From Trebouxia sp. TZW2008 (taxonomy: Eukaryota > Chlorophyta > Trebouxiophyceae > Trebouxiales > Trebouxiaceae), in contig BDIU01000082.1 in NCBI GenBank assembly GCA_002118135.1, forward strand, positions 248,001 through 312,000: a DNA stretch of 64,000 nt, written 5' to 3'. The notes below the pieces were generated by a model, which was given only the letters and a program-made list of their open reading frames with translations, was not told the DNA's origin and searched no databases. Of the stretch, positions 23,460 to 33,545 are shown piece by piece. The translations under genes were made by a program, and so were the position numbers. Each line of letters opens with the position of its first letter. Position 1 is the stretch's first letter.

Positions 23460-23993
23460 AGCGATACATCGTCACGCGTTCTGTGTGCCTGAGGTATCAA
23501 ACAAAGTTGCACAAGCATGCTGTCTTGCCTTCGCCAGTGCCGTTGTTACTGGACTGCACTCGTGTCCTATGTATACTGCGCCCGTGTGCAGATTTTCCAC
23601 GCAAGTTGCCAACGGACTGGACGGGCCTGACTGCGACAGGTCCACGAAGGCACCCACCAGACATATGCATGGACGCTACTGCAGAGTCAGGTGGGCACTT
23701 AGACGCTCTGAGTCTCTGCGGAGCGTCAAGCTCTACTGTGAGTGACGCTGCATGCAGCTACGGTCGTTGAGCTGCGAGGAGTTGCTGCTTCAGCAGAGTG
23801 TTCTGCAAAGCACTACGGGTGTGACTTGGTTGGTCAAATGCAGTATGAAGGCTTTTTGTTGCATGCCCCTGAGCACAGCCCTCAGCAGCCGCAAAACAAA
23901 TGCCAATTTTACTGCATGCGCAGCACCTTAACAGAAAACCAGTGCATGTGCTTCATGACAAGTGATACAATCCAAGGCCTTAGGGAGTTGTCA
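23460..23993. promoter_or_regulatory. SAT upstream region
   Basis: The first 300 bases upstream of the SAT start are CpG-rich compared with the gene body, as at other 5' ends here. This is likely the SAT promoter and perhaps the distal end of the PSA2 promoter. No specific element is claimed. Confidence 0.45.
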
Positions 23994-24449
23994 TTAAAGC
24001 AGCAGTGCTGATAGACTCTTGTTCAAGCATCCAGGGTCTGGAGCAGCAAAATGTACCCCTGTCATGCACAACAGCATCATGCAACTTGCATGCGACGGTC
24101 GGCATGGCATTTGCAGAGTCCATGCTAAGGAATGCACAAGAATGAAGAAGAAGCTGGATAGATATGCTGCACGTGAGTCATCACGTGCTGCTTTGGGCAG
24201 GTCGCCGGAGTCACAGCCTTGACAACTCCTCGCGTTGCAGCTTGCTTGCGGAGTGAATAGCACAAACCACTTTGTCGAGTGCACTGCCAACAATTTGACA
24301 AATCGAGCTGCTGTGGCACACCATACAGCAAACCGTGCTTCTGCAGAAGCCTGCTGGAATGCAGCACGCTGCTTGCTCACACCTGCCGCCTGTGCAGCCT
24401 GTGGTATGTCAACTTGTACAGCGTCCGAAGGCACACTCAATAATAGCAT
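23994..24449 (-). CDS. doubtful unspliced ORF between SAT and PSA2
   Basis: A continuous 151-codon minus-strand frame starts at ATG 24449 (MLLLSVPSDAVQVDIPQ) and ends with TAA at 23994. The first half is Ala-rich and helix-like (VSKQRAAFQQASAEARFAVW). It has no recognised homology and lies where the PSA2 promoter or first exon is expected. It may be chance; kept only because the stretch is otherwise empty. Confidence 0.15.
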   Translation of the reverse strand: MLLLSVPSDAVQVDIPQAAQAAGVSKQRAAFQQASAEARFAVWCATAARFVKLLAVHSTKWFVLFTPQASCNARSCQGCDSGDLPKAARDDSRAAYLSSFFFILVHSLAWTLQMPCRPSHASCMMLLCMTGVHFAAPDPGCLNKSLSALLL

Positions 24450-24523
24450 CGAAAGCTGTGCATGCGTCCAAAGCTGGTTCACCTGGCCTTGCCCGTACTC
24501 ACCCCGGTACTGTTGATCTGTAG

Positions 24524-26565
24524 GCTAGATATCAACCTTTCTTAAACACCAGACCCACCAGCACTCGACCCGTCAGGTCATCAGGCTTGCGAAGACAGCA
24601 GTCCCGGAGTGAGTCCACGCTGCTGTCATACCCACAGGGGTGTGCTGTTGCTGACCATGTGGGTCTTGTGGCTGCAGCTCAAGCACGTTGCAGCAGCCAC
24701 CAGCACAAACATGAGCCTGATCAACATGACTGCGCCTGCCATCAGCACAGCACGTCAGCCAATGTTGACAGGAGGCAGCTGTTGTGGGCGGCAGCAGCTG
24801 GTCTTGGGTTGGCTGCACAAGTGAACCCTGAGCCTGCTAGTGCTGCTGGCACAACACAATACTCTGCAGAAGGTAATTACTGTGTCAAGTGTCTGACGCA
24901 TGCAATGTAGCTTTGTTCATACAACAGGGTACCCGCAGAAGGTGTCCACTGCCTCAAATGTCTGACGCATGCAATGTAGATTTGGTCATATAACAGAGTA
25001 CTCTGCAGAAGGCATTTGCTGCGTTAAATGTCTGACGCATGCAATGTAGATTTGGTCATGCAACAGAGTACTCTGCCGAAGGTCTCCACTGTGCCAAACG
25101 TCTGATGCACGCAATGTAGCATTGGCCACTTTTTGTACAGATGTCATTTGCTTGGCAGCCCTCATTCTGCTGTCTCTGCCAGCGGCAAAGGATGCATCCC
25201 GTTCATCACAAACATCGGCAAACGATATTTGTGATGAAAGGGAGTCTTCCTCTGCTTCTGTGCGCTCCAGACACTGGGATCAGTTGCAGCTCGGATTGCA
25301 AGCGGTTGACTGACCAGCCCACACCCTGCCTCAATCTTTCACCCGTCTCCAGCTACAATTACATCCGCTTGTCTGTCTGTTTTGTGATCCTCCATGCAAT
25401 ACAAGTTGCTACAAATTTTCAAGAAAGCGGTATCAGACTCCAAGGTCACTTGGGCATCAGAGTATACGCGACGCCACTCACACCTAAGCTGATGCATTTG
25501 CCGCACAATTTCGCACAGAGTATAGTGGCTGCAGTCGACGCTGCTGAGGCTGCTGCATCTGTATCAAGCTGAATTCAATGAAAGCCGTATGCAGGTGCTA
25601 ATGCTGAGGACAAGTGTCGGGAGTGCATTGGGACAGGAGTCGTACCCTGTGACATGTGTGGAGGCACTGGCCTTTGGCGTGTCCTCAGCAGAAAGCGAGC
25701 CAATTCCACCTACGAGTTCGTAGAGTGCCCGCAATGTCAGAGCAGAGGGGTCAAAGTGTGCGGGGTGTGCTTTGGCAGTGGACTGCGTAATGTCAGGGGT
25801 TTGCTGCGGCGGCCTGAGGCCACTGGATTGGTTTTGCGCATGCAGCATGGAGAGCTTAGACCAGGTGGGGCCAAATCGCTGAGCATACAATTCGGCCTTC
25901 ACTTCAAAAGAAAAAGTAATAACAACAATAATCACAACAATGACGATAATAATAAGAATAGTGATAACAACAACATTCATGATAGTAAAGTAATAATCAC
26001 CATCATTACACATGCCAGCGCATGTGCTAGGTGTGTGTGGCCCAAATCCTATCTCGCCAGGCAGCTTGTTCTGAGCTTCTTTGCATGGACGTCTGATATT
26101 CAACTTTTGAAAGTCAGACAAAACAGTGTCATTCCAGATCCTCCTAGGGCTATAGTTCAGACAGCCTGCTTGGACAGCTCAGACAGCCTGCTTGGATAGC
26201 TCAGACAGCCTGCTTGGAAAGACAGCTTGCTTTAGTGTCTTGAGTGTTCCTGGCCACTATGCAGCATGGTGAGCTTGTCAGTGCATCTAATTGCATAACC
26301 TGGCAAGGTCTGCTTGCTCTCAACAGAGAGATACCTAGTTTGCGTCCATGCTGCACTATATTTCATTCATTCAATCATGCATTATAAATGCGGGCTAAGC
26401 AGGCTCTGCAGGCCCGACTAGGTACGTACAGCAGCACTCAATGTTTGACTATATTTCGTTTTTTTGATACATTTCCAAGCTATTCTGTGTGATGCAGGTG
26501 AGGCCAAGGACTTACTGAGGAAGGCACGAGAGGCACAGAAGGCAGACACCCTTCCAAAATTGTGA
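24524..26565 (+). CDS. PSA2: PSA2-type thylakoid lumen zinc-finger protein (5' end unresolved)
   Basis: DnaJ-like zinc-finger protein of the thylakoid lumen; the Arabidopsis family member PSA2 is needed for photosystem I accumulation. Exon 1 (about 24524-24872, after a TGTAG acceptor) encodes a Ser/Arg-rich transit-like region, then a twin-arginine lumen signal, DRRQLLWAAAAGLGLAAQ, ending near ASAAG. Exon 2 (25595-25864) has the Cys motifs CRECIGTG, CDMCGGTG, CPQC and CGVCFGSG, then the family sequence RNVRGLLRRPEA. Exon 3 (26498-26565) ends AQKADTLPKL. Splice phases agree (AEG-ANAEDK, RPG-EAKDLL). There is no in-frame ATG in exon 1, so a start exon lies upstream and was not found. Identity rests on the whole CDMCGGTG to RGLLRRP block. 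Confidence 0.88.
24856..25125 (+). repeat. four ~70-bp repeats of the PSA2 exon 1 splice donor
   Basis: The last bases of exon 1 (AATACTCTGCAGAAG, then GTAATT) recur three more times at about 70-base spacing, near 24930, 25005 and 25070. Each copy follows an AACAG acceptor-like end, so every unit looks like a 14-15 base mini-exon with both splice sites. One copy has GC instead of GT at the donor. The shared block TGTCTGA(C/T)GCA(T/C)GCAATGTAG fills the rest. Confidence 0.88.
25915..26010 (+). repeat. degenerate AAC/AAT/GAT simple repeat
   Basis: Purine-rich imperfect trinucleotide repeat (AACAACAATAATC type) in PSA2 intron 2. Similar tracts occur at 30240-30345 and 34315-34510, each in an intron. 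Confidence 0.8.
26360..26450 (+). repeat. interspersed repeat copy R2 (PSA2 intron)
   Basis: Diverged copy of the ~100-bp repeat. Starts with TTCATTCATTCAATC, then GGCTAAGCAGGCTCTGCAGG and GACTAGGTACGTACAGCAGC. Confidence 0.65.
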
Positions 26566-26833
26566 TATACTGGTTCCGATGCTGTTGCAGCAACGATCTT
26601 GTTGCTTTGGAACTACTAGCGCAAGGAGGTTTACACCATCTATGCATCACATATCGAATGTTGCGCTGGACAATAGGTGTTTAATGAGGGTGTACAGCAC
26701 ACTGAATTGCTTACGCCACGTTGCTTTTTATGAAATGAACAGCCCGGGCAATTTGTATACATCACTGGAAAGTCCTCAGCTGTGGCATTGCTCATGCTGA
26801 TCGTATGATTCAGAAGCTGGGGCATTGGCGGTA
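26566..26833. other. intergenic, convergent 3' ends of PSA2 and ABC1 kinase
   Basis: A 268-base gap between two opposing stop codons, expected to hold both 3' UTRs. No gene or clear signal recognised. Confidence 0.5.
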
Positions 26834-29800
26834 TCAAGCATGAGCAGTGACTGTGTCGCCGCTCAGTGCACTCACAGGTGCATTTAGCTTCTTGAGGTCT
26901 CTATTTCTCAGTGTGCGCCTGTTCTTGGGGGTGTGGCCCATCCATCTCGCCTGCAAAACAGGACATAACGTAAATGAACCATGGATTTAACGAGGTCACT
27001 GCAGAAGGCGACGCCAAGTATTCACAATTGGAGGGCTACGCTGCTGTTTGCTATATAATGTGCATTACCCAATACATCTGCCTAAAAGTATGAGCAGGAG
27101 CACGAGGTTGCCCCAGCGCTTTAGTTGTTGACTTAGTCGTACATGAAAGTGCAAGCTGTGCACCAGAGTGTACCGCTACAGCACATGCCACATGTCTGAT
27201 CTCTGATCAGTCCATGCCACCAAGCATGACTTGTGAATTTGAATCTGCAGAAATAAAAGCAGCAAGATGTGCAAGCTTGGGACAAGCATCTGTCTATATC
27301 TCTGAGAACATGTTTCACAAGGGCAGATGCCTGATACCACCCCGGTAGGCAAAGCTGGCAGGTAACTTGAAATGCAAGAAAATCAAGATGAGTTCCTAAG
27401 TGAAATGCTGAAGCAATACCACTCGAAAGTCAGTAGATCATGTGTGCTTACCCATTTAATCGCCCACCAAGATGCTACACGCAGCAGAGTGACCCTGTAC
27501 TCCACGCGCCATTCATCTAGCTTGCCTTTCAGCTGAGACCGGAGACCAGGATGCTCCCTGTTGCGGATGTCTGTCAGCGCTCTGCTGCACTCCCTAGCTG
27601 TGATCACAAAGGTGTTCACAGGCTGCATCACACAGCAGGAAAGTCCTAAACGGAATGTATTACCTGTACCTGTATTACCTTCGGAATGTATTACCTGTAC
27701 CTGTATTACCCAACTGATGAGCATTGTCAGTGCTGGCTATTGGTATCTGGCAGTGCAGAGCAGTGGTCTGTTGCTGGCATATTACACTGATGCTTATGCA
27801 AATGCTTGACATCAGCAAGCATGGTCTCGAGAGCCCTCTGCATTACCATTCAATGCTGAAGGCAAGAAGCTTTTGCTTCTGAAGCATGCTGAGTGCATAC
27901 AGTATGTTGTTGCATACAGTATGATCTGTTATGGCATCTTGATTGTGTTGCACTGCTCCCTGCTGTAGCGTGCAATCTTTCAAAACAATCAGATGATCAA
28001 GTTTTTTGGGTTGCTGATGACTCACTTCACCAAGGGCCAGGTCGACAGATCTGAGGCAGTCATTGGTTTTCAGCAGCAGCAGAAGCACCCTGGGCACCTT
28101 GAACAGCAGCTGTGTGATTTGGGCAGCAAACATCTGAGATGTCTGCTGAATGGCTTTCCGCTCCTCATCATCTCCGGACATGTACAGATGGTCAATGTCC
28201 TTGCTGATCACCTGCAAGCAGATTTAGAATCATATACCAAGCTAGCAAGTGACACAAGCATCCCATCAAAATGATATATTCATGCACCTTAGCACACCCA
28301 GATGCTGGTGCAAACAGCATGCAAGAGTGGTCGCATGACCAGTCAAATCATCATCAAAGTTGGCATGCAATTTCTGCTTCTGCGGCTGCTGTGATGGTGA
28401 GACATCAAGCCAGGACCAGAACGTACAGCAAATTTGAGTTTCAACTCAAGCCACACTAACACATTTGAAATCACTTCCTGCCTCCAAATCCAACTTCAGA
28501 GAATCAAAAAGGGAACACATGCACCTCGTCCCAGGGTCTGTTGGTGAGCATGCCAGCAAAAAGGGGATACATATCGCCAGCATTCATAGCTTGGCTGTGC
28601 TGCTTGATGCCCTCAGCATCAGCAAAGATTAAACTCTGCCACAGCAATGCATAGCTCTTCCTGAAGCTGTCTGTGATCTGCCTGCAGTCACCAATGGTTG
28701 TTGATGTTATTGTCATCGCTTACGGCTTGGCTGTGCTGTTGGATTCTCTCACTATTGGCAAAGGTCAGGCTCTGCCACAGAAAAGCATAGCTCTTCCTGA
28801 AGCTGTCTGTGATCAAACACCATCGTCAGGCTTGCTACTGTTGCTACCATCAATCACACGCTTGTTGTCAGGGCTCTATGCACCTGCTAGGTGTTCACGA
28901 CAGCAGTGACTTCTGAAGCTGTCGGTATTTCATCCTTCGCTTGCCATTTGCAACCTCGCTGCCGTTGCTCACATCCTTCACATGCTTGTGCAGGCCCCAT
29001 GTGTAACTGCAAACAAAGATCATACTCTGCCGCAGGATTGCATAGCTCTTCCTAAAGATGTCTGTGATCTGCCTGCAAGCGCCGCTGGTATGATTGATAC
29101 TATCATTGCCATCCAAGCACTTGCTGGTAAGACTTATGTTGATTGCAACTGCATACAAAGATCAAGATGTGCCACAGCAGGGTGTAGCTTCTTATGAAGC
29201 TGTCTGTTATCTGCGTGCAATCAGCCAACACATGGTTGCTGCTCTTACTGTACTTCTTTCACATGCTTGTTGTTGAGGCTCTACAACCCCGGTAGGTGCA
29301 GACCAAAGCAGTGCCTTGAAACATTTATGCTCAAAGTCATTACGCGTTGATGCAATTTGACCTTCAATCCAGTCGGAAGTCTGTCTTGCCAAACCTGTAG
29401 AGCCCATGATCCAGTGATATCAGCTGCATCTGCCCATTCGCAGGGTTCTGGCGTAGAAAAAGATTAGCTGCATGGGGTCACAGTGTACATGAATGAGCAT
29501 CATCACTTTATTCCAAGAAAGTGTGCCACCATACCTGTACAGCCCATGATCCAGTAGCACCAGCTGCATCTGCCCATTTGCTGGGTTCTGCCGCAGAAAT
29601 AGGTTGGCTGCGTGGGGGTCACAATGTACGTCTCCATGAATGAACACCATCTCATTGAAAGTACGGGAGACCAGCTCTGCAACCTTCTCAGGTTTGAAAC
29701 CCATCTGCTCTATTTTAGCTCTGCAATGTAAGCAGAAACATCATCAGACACAGCCTTGCGATTCATTGTGGTAACAGGTAGCAATTCCAAGTTTTGTTGT

Positions 29801-32586
29801 CCATCCACATCAAGCAATGCAGTTGTCTGCAACTGTGCCCTGAGTTGTTTGCTTTTGATGCTGCAGAACTTGTACAAAACTGAGCTTGTGTCCCTCACTA
29901 TCTTTCTCAGAAAACAGCGCTTCTTCAGATGCAGCATTGCAGTGTGACAGATATCCTGTTTCGGCAACATCAGCATTTTACACTTATTCAGAAATCATGC
30001 TGAATGCTGCTGAGTGCTGATGTCAAGGGAAGTGGTTGTTTCTGTACGCGCGCATCAGGGTCATAAATCCTCACTGAAAAGCACATTCACAATACCAATG
30101 AATGCAATGATCACATTTATGATAAGGGAGAGAGAGAGAGAGAGTAATTTTACATGCTTTAGCCAGCCAACAAGGCTGATCACATGTGCCATACTGTGGC
30201 AATGACTATATGCCCATGAAATTCAGGCAGTCCATGACATAGTGAGCATAATGAACATGGCAAAGAGCATAATGACAATGACAATGACAACGACAAAAAC
30301 AATGACAGCAACAATGAGAATGAAGACGATCAGTAACATGACACAGGAATCAGCTCACCTATCTGTAATTTTGATGCCCTCCACATACTCCATGACCAGG
30401 ACTCTGTGGTTCACCATTCCCTCTTCAATCTTGGGCACGACTACATTGCCTTTGACCCTGGAGCGCTTGCTGTTCAGGTTGGCTTGACAGCGCTTGGAGT
30501 TTGCAGCTTCCAATATGAAGTCAAGCTCCTGCAATATACATGAACACGTTCTCTTTCATCTTAGGCATCACCACTTTGCCTTTGACCCTGGAGCGCTTGC
30601 TGTTCAGCTTGGTTTGACATCGCTTTGAGTTTGCAGCCTCCAATATGAAGTCAAGAAGAAAATGAGCACGATGTGGGCTGTTCAATGACACCTGTCACCA
30701 AGGTGACAAGTAGAAAGGTAAAAAGACTATGCTTTGTTACAATGCAATAAAGATTTGCGCTTGAGAAGTCTTGAGCTCATATGCTGCCAAATTTGTGATG
30801 AATCACCTTTGGGACGCTCTCTTTTAGCTCATCCACAAGCCACTGGTAGTTGAAGTCTGGGAACACCCAGCGCAGGCCCCTTACAAAAGCCTCCACAATC
30901 ACAGTGTCAGCTGCACAGGTGTCCCTCAGGCCCACATGCTGTACCTTGACTGCTAAGTGCCTCCCATCATGGCTTACTGCCCTGTGCACCTGAAACAGCA
31001 TCAGGCTGTTGACAGAATCCATCACAGGCTCAGGCGTGCTTACTCATTCACTTAAAACGCACGCTAGACAGGCTCAGCAGGCTCAGCTAGGTGCGTACTG
31101 GGGCAGTCAACTGTCCTCAGCAAGTTTGGTCCTGTGCTAGCTCAAGAACAGTACTGTGCTAGCTCAAGAACAGTAACTAGTAGATACTGAGTTTGAGTAC
31201 TGTGGAAAACGTTGGCATGGAGCAAAAGAGAAGAAAGAGTCGGACATGGTGGCACAATTATTCTGCTACCTGTGCAAGGGAAGCGCTTGCAATGGGAACC
31301 TCCTCAATCGATGCAAACAACTCCTCTGGAGGTTTGCCCAAATCCTCTGTGATAACCTCCTTGATATCTTCATATGAGGATACCGGGCACTTGTCCAGCA
31401 TGTAGTCACGCATGGTGTTGACGTACTCCACAGGCAGGATATAGTCCTGCATGCCAGGTTGTGATGTTCACCAAAAAGGACCAAACTGATAGCTGGCTTC
31501 AGCCTTCAAGGCAAGTTTCAGATGTTCATGTAATGGTGCGTGGTGTTGACGGAAAGGGGGTACTTTTGCGTGGCAGTCGCCAATGATCACCAAGAGGGTA
31601 AAAGTGATGAGGAAACTGAGCATTTTCAGAACATGTAGTCATGCATATCACAGAAGCACTGTTGCTACACTTTTCAGCTGGAGTTAGCTATCGTGACTAA
31701 AAGCCCTCGGCATGTATATACATGGTTTGATCATTGGCTAGCGAGGGTTTGACATTCTGCGTGCGTATTGTGCATTACTGAACGTGAAGCAATACAGACA
31801 TCATGAAAATGCTAATAAAGTGATGAAAATTGAAGTGTCTCAAGCTGTTGACCAGACAACATTCCCATGTGTGACAGCACACACAACACTGAAGCAGTAC
31901 TGCTGTATGCATGCCATTGCCAGCTGCATTGTCTGCGACCAAAATGCATGTGTCAACATGCGCATGTGTATATGCATGAACATGATGTCAAAGTACATAT
32001 TGAGAGAATGTAAAGCAGGTGCAGACACTCAGAACGCAAGGTGTGTGCCATTTGGCAGATTAAGCACCAGCTGTGCGACATGCTGTCCAAGCTTGATATA
32101 AATGCCGCCATTGGCAAAACAAAGTCGCTGTAGCTTGAATGCAGAGCGTGAGTGGCATTCTTTCAACGCCTGCTCGTGTTTGTCTCCATCTAGCCCGGTC
32201 AGAGAGAACTGGTAATCTGCAACATGCAGTGTGCAATGATGGACCTTCCTGCTGGAAGCATTGATGAAGCACTAAAGGCGCATACTTCCTGCATGCTTTC
32301 TGCAGACTGAATCATCTGTACCTGAGGCAATGGAAATGACAGCCACGGCGTCCCGAAACACCCGGACGGGTACGTTATACGCGACTCTTGCGCGGCGCTT
32401 GGGCTCGTCTGAGAGCAGGATCCAGCTTGTCAAGATGGTTGGCGGGGCCGCAAGCACTGCTTTGGACCATACTGACCACCCGCGCGTGCTGACGCTGCTT
32501 GGTGGAGCTTGACTTTGAGTTGCTAGGCCACGGCTTGCAAAGGATTGAGCGCAGAGTTTGAATTGCAAGCGGCTCAATGATCGCAT
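26834..32586 (-). CDS. ABC1/UbiB-family atypical kinase, ADCK1-like, probably mitochondrial
   Basis: Atypical protein-kinase-like ATPase of the ABC1/COQ8/ADCK family. Start at 32586: MRSLSRLQFKLCAQSFASRG looks like a mitochondrial presequence. Exons: 32586-32323; about 32220-32072 with the KxGQ motif (GGIYIKLGQH); about 31450-31270 (LPVEYVNTMRDYMLDKCPVS, ASASLAQ, the family's Ala-rich loop); about 30990-30808 (VKVQHVGLRDTCAADT with the ATP-binding Lys; FPDFNYQWLVDE); 30532-30353 (ELDFILEAANSKRC, VLVMEYVEG); about 29722-29537 (HGDVHCDPHAANLFLR catalytic loop; LLDHGLYR metal-binding Asp); about 28682-28518 (FRKSYALLWQSLI); about 28205-28030 (PRVLLLLLKTNDCLRSVD); about 27630-27455; 26941-26834. 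All ABC1 motifs are intact. FPDFxYQWLVDE fits the ADCK1 group. Substrate unknown. Confidence 0.93.
27655..27716. repeat. 30-bp tandem repeat in ABC1-kinase intron
   Basis: Two copies of GGAATGTATTACCTGTACCT continuing to GTATTACC, in direct series, at the upstream edge of a coding exon. Confidence 0.85.
28505..29215 (-). repeat. four tandem copies of the ABC1-kinase 'RQITDSFRKSYA' exon start
   Basis: The intact exon (about 28682-28518) reads CRQITDSFRKSYALLWQSL. Three more copies precede it in transcription: about 28810-28700 (frame broken), 29070-28900 (RQITDIFRKSYAILRQSM, open for about 20 residues) and about 29215-29160 (short). Intron sequence on the acceptor side is copied too. Confidence 0.85.
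29395..29640 (-). repeat. decayed copy of the ABC1-kinase catalytic-loop exon
   Basis: The intact exon end (to about 29537) encodes HVHCDPHAANLFLR to LDHGLYR. A copy just downstream (about 29495-29398) repeats this with small deletions that shift the frame after VHCDP; it still ends in a GGGCTCTACAG/GT donor. Confidence 0.85.
30127..30345 (+). repeat. GA microsatellite and degenerate GACAAT repeat
   Basis: About nine GA units near 30127-30144 and an imperfect ATGACAATGACAACGAC tract at 30240-30345, both in an ABC1-kinase intron. Confidence 0.8.
30353..30650 (-). repeat. tandem copy of the ABC1-kinase 'LDFILEAANSKRC' exon
   Basis: The intact exon (30532-30353) is preceded by a second copy (about 30650-30545) that encodes LDFILEAANSKRCQTKLNSK and runs on in frame to KGKVVMPKMKE before it ends. 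Similarity is about 90 per cent over 110 bases, so this is a young copy. Confidence 0.87.
31041..31155 (+). repeat. interspersed repeat copy R3 (ABC1-kinase intron)
   Basis: ACTCATTCACTTAAAACGC, then GCTAGACAGGCTCAGCAGG, CAGCTAGGTGCGTACTGGGG and GTTTGGTCCTGTGCTAGCTC. One of the fuller copies. The last part (GTGCTAGCTCAAGAACAGTA) is itself duplicated. Confidence 0.8.
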
Positions 32587-33178
32587 CTGAGAAGCGCTGC
32601 TCAAGATGCACTACGATCTGTTGGGCAGATTTCGGGCCTGCTTGCGGTCCGTTGTCATGCATGCATTGTGACGCCTGATCGCATTTCCATAAGCAGCCTC
32701 GTGTAGGGCCAGGATCGTGCTCAAGGGTCGTTTTGATGCTGACTTATGCGTGTCTGTCGCAGCCTGCTGCAAACTTAAACGAAATAAACTGAAGATCAAA
32801 CGTCAAGGTGCAGCAGGCAAGTTCACTTAGAAGAAAAAAGGCTTTCGCTGCAAGGCTGCTGCGGAGCTTGCAATGCCGCGAACTTGTCAGAATTGCCTTT
32901 TTAGCCATAACAATGCCGGACATTGAGGCCCGCTGGGCCTCTGGAGGCCTCGTGTAAATACAGACAATTGCCCATGTCTGCTAGCAGCTCAATCCCGAGC
33001 AATTTTCAAATTGGAAAATGAGGTCTTTGCACATGCTTCAAGTGTACTGGCATCTGCAGGCTGTACCCCAATCTTCAAATCAATCCTTGCTGATGATCTC
33101 ACGCCATGAACAAAATTTTCAGAACAGCAGACGACTCATGTACTTGCACACAACCGGCATCAGGGTAACAGAATCATG
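32587..33178. promoter_or_regulatory. ABC1-kinase upstream region
   Basis: Interval upstream of the ABC1-kinase start. Exon 1 and the first 400 bases upstream contain clustered CpG, unlike the gene body. No gene recognised here. Confidence 0.4.
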
Positions 33179-33472
33179 TCAGGCACACAAACAGCAGCAT
33201 TCATTTGTAATTCGTTGGCAGTTGGCAACACATGAAACTGTGGCTCTTTGCACACAAGCCCGCCTTTCACTCAAAAAACCAAACAACACTAATGCACCAA
33301 CTATCAACAACAAAGGGTCATGTTCATTGAAAAGCCGCCGATTGATGTCACTCGCACTCCACTTCAGGTCATGACAGCTGAATCTACGTGGTACTGAATC
33401 TACGTAGTTTCTGGAGAATGACTGCTGCTGAGCTTGTCTGGAGTCTGCCCTTGCTCTCACAGTCTGCCACAT
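33179..33472 (-). CDS. doubtful small ORF with one hydrophobic segment
   Basis: A 97-codon frame starts at ATG 33472 (MWQTVRARADSRQAQQQ). It has an Arg/Ser-rich start, then a hydrophobic stretch (PLLLIVGALVLFGFL) after NEHD. It could be a tiny mitochondrial membrane protein lying between the OPR/RAP stop and the ABC1-kinase start, or just 3' UTR sequence. A 13-base direct repeat (ACGTAGATTCAG type) sits inside it. No homology recognised. Confidence 0.2.
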   Translation of the reverse strand: MWQTVRARADSRQAQQQSFSRNYVDSVPRRFSCHDLKWSASDINRRLFNEHDPLLLIVGALVLFGFLSERRACVQRATVSCVANCQRITNECCCLCA

Positions 33473-33545
33473 GCCAACTTTTCATGCTGCCAGTTCCTAC
33501 AAAGGCAAGAAGATCAGTGTTACACTCTGCTGTACAAAGATCTTT

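Noticed and set aside
25654..26199. Extension of the PSA2 zinc-finger exon to 181 codons
   Set aside because: The frame runs through a GTGGGG donor into an AAC/AAT simple repeat; splicing at 25864 to 26498 restores the family C-terminus.
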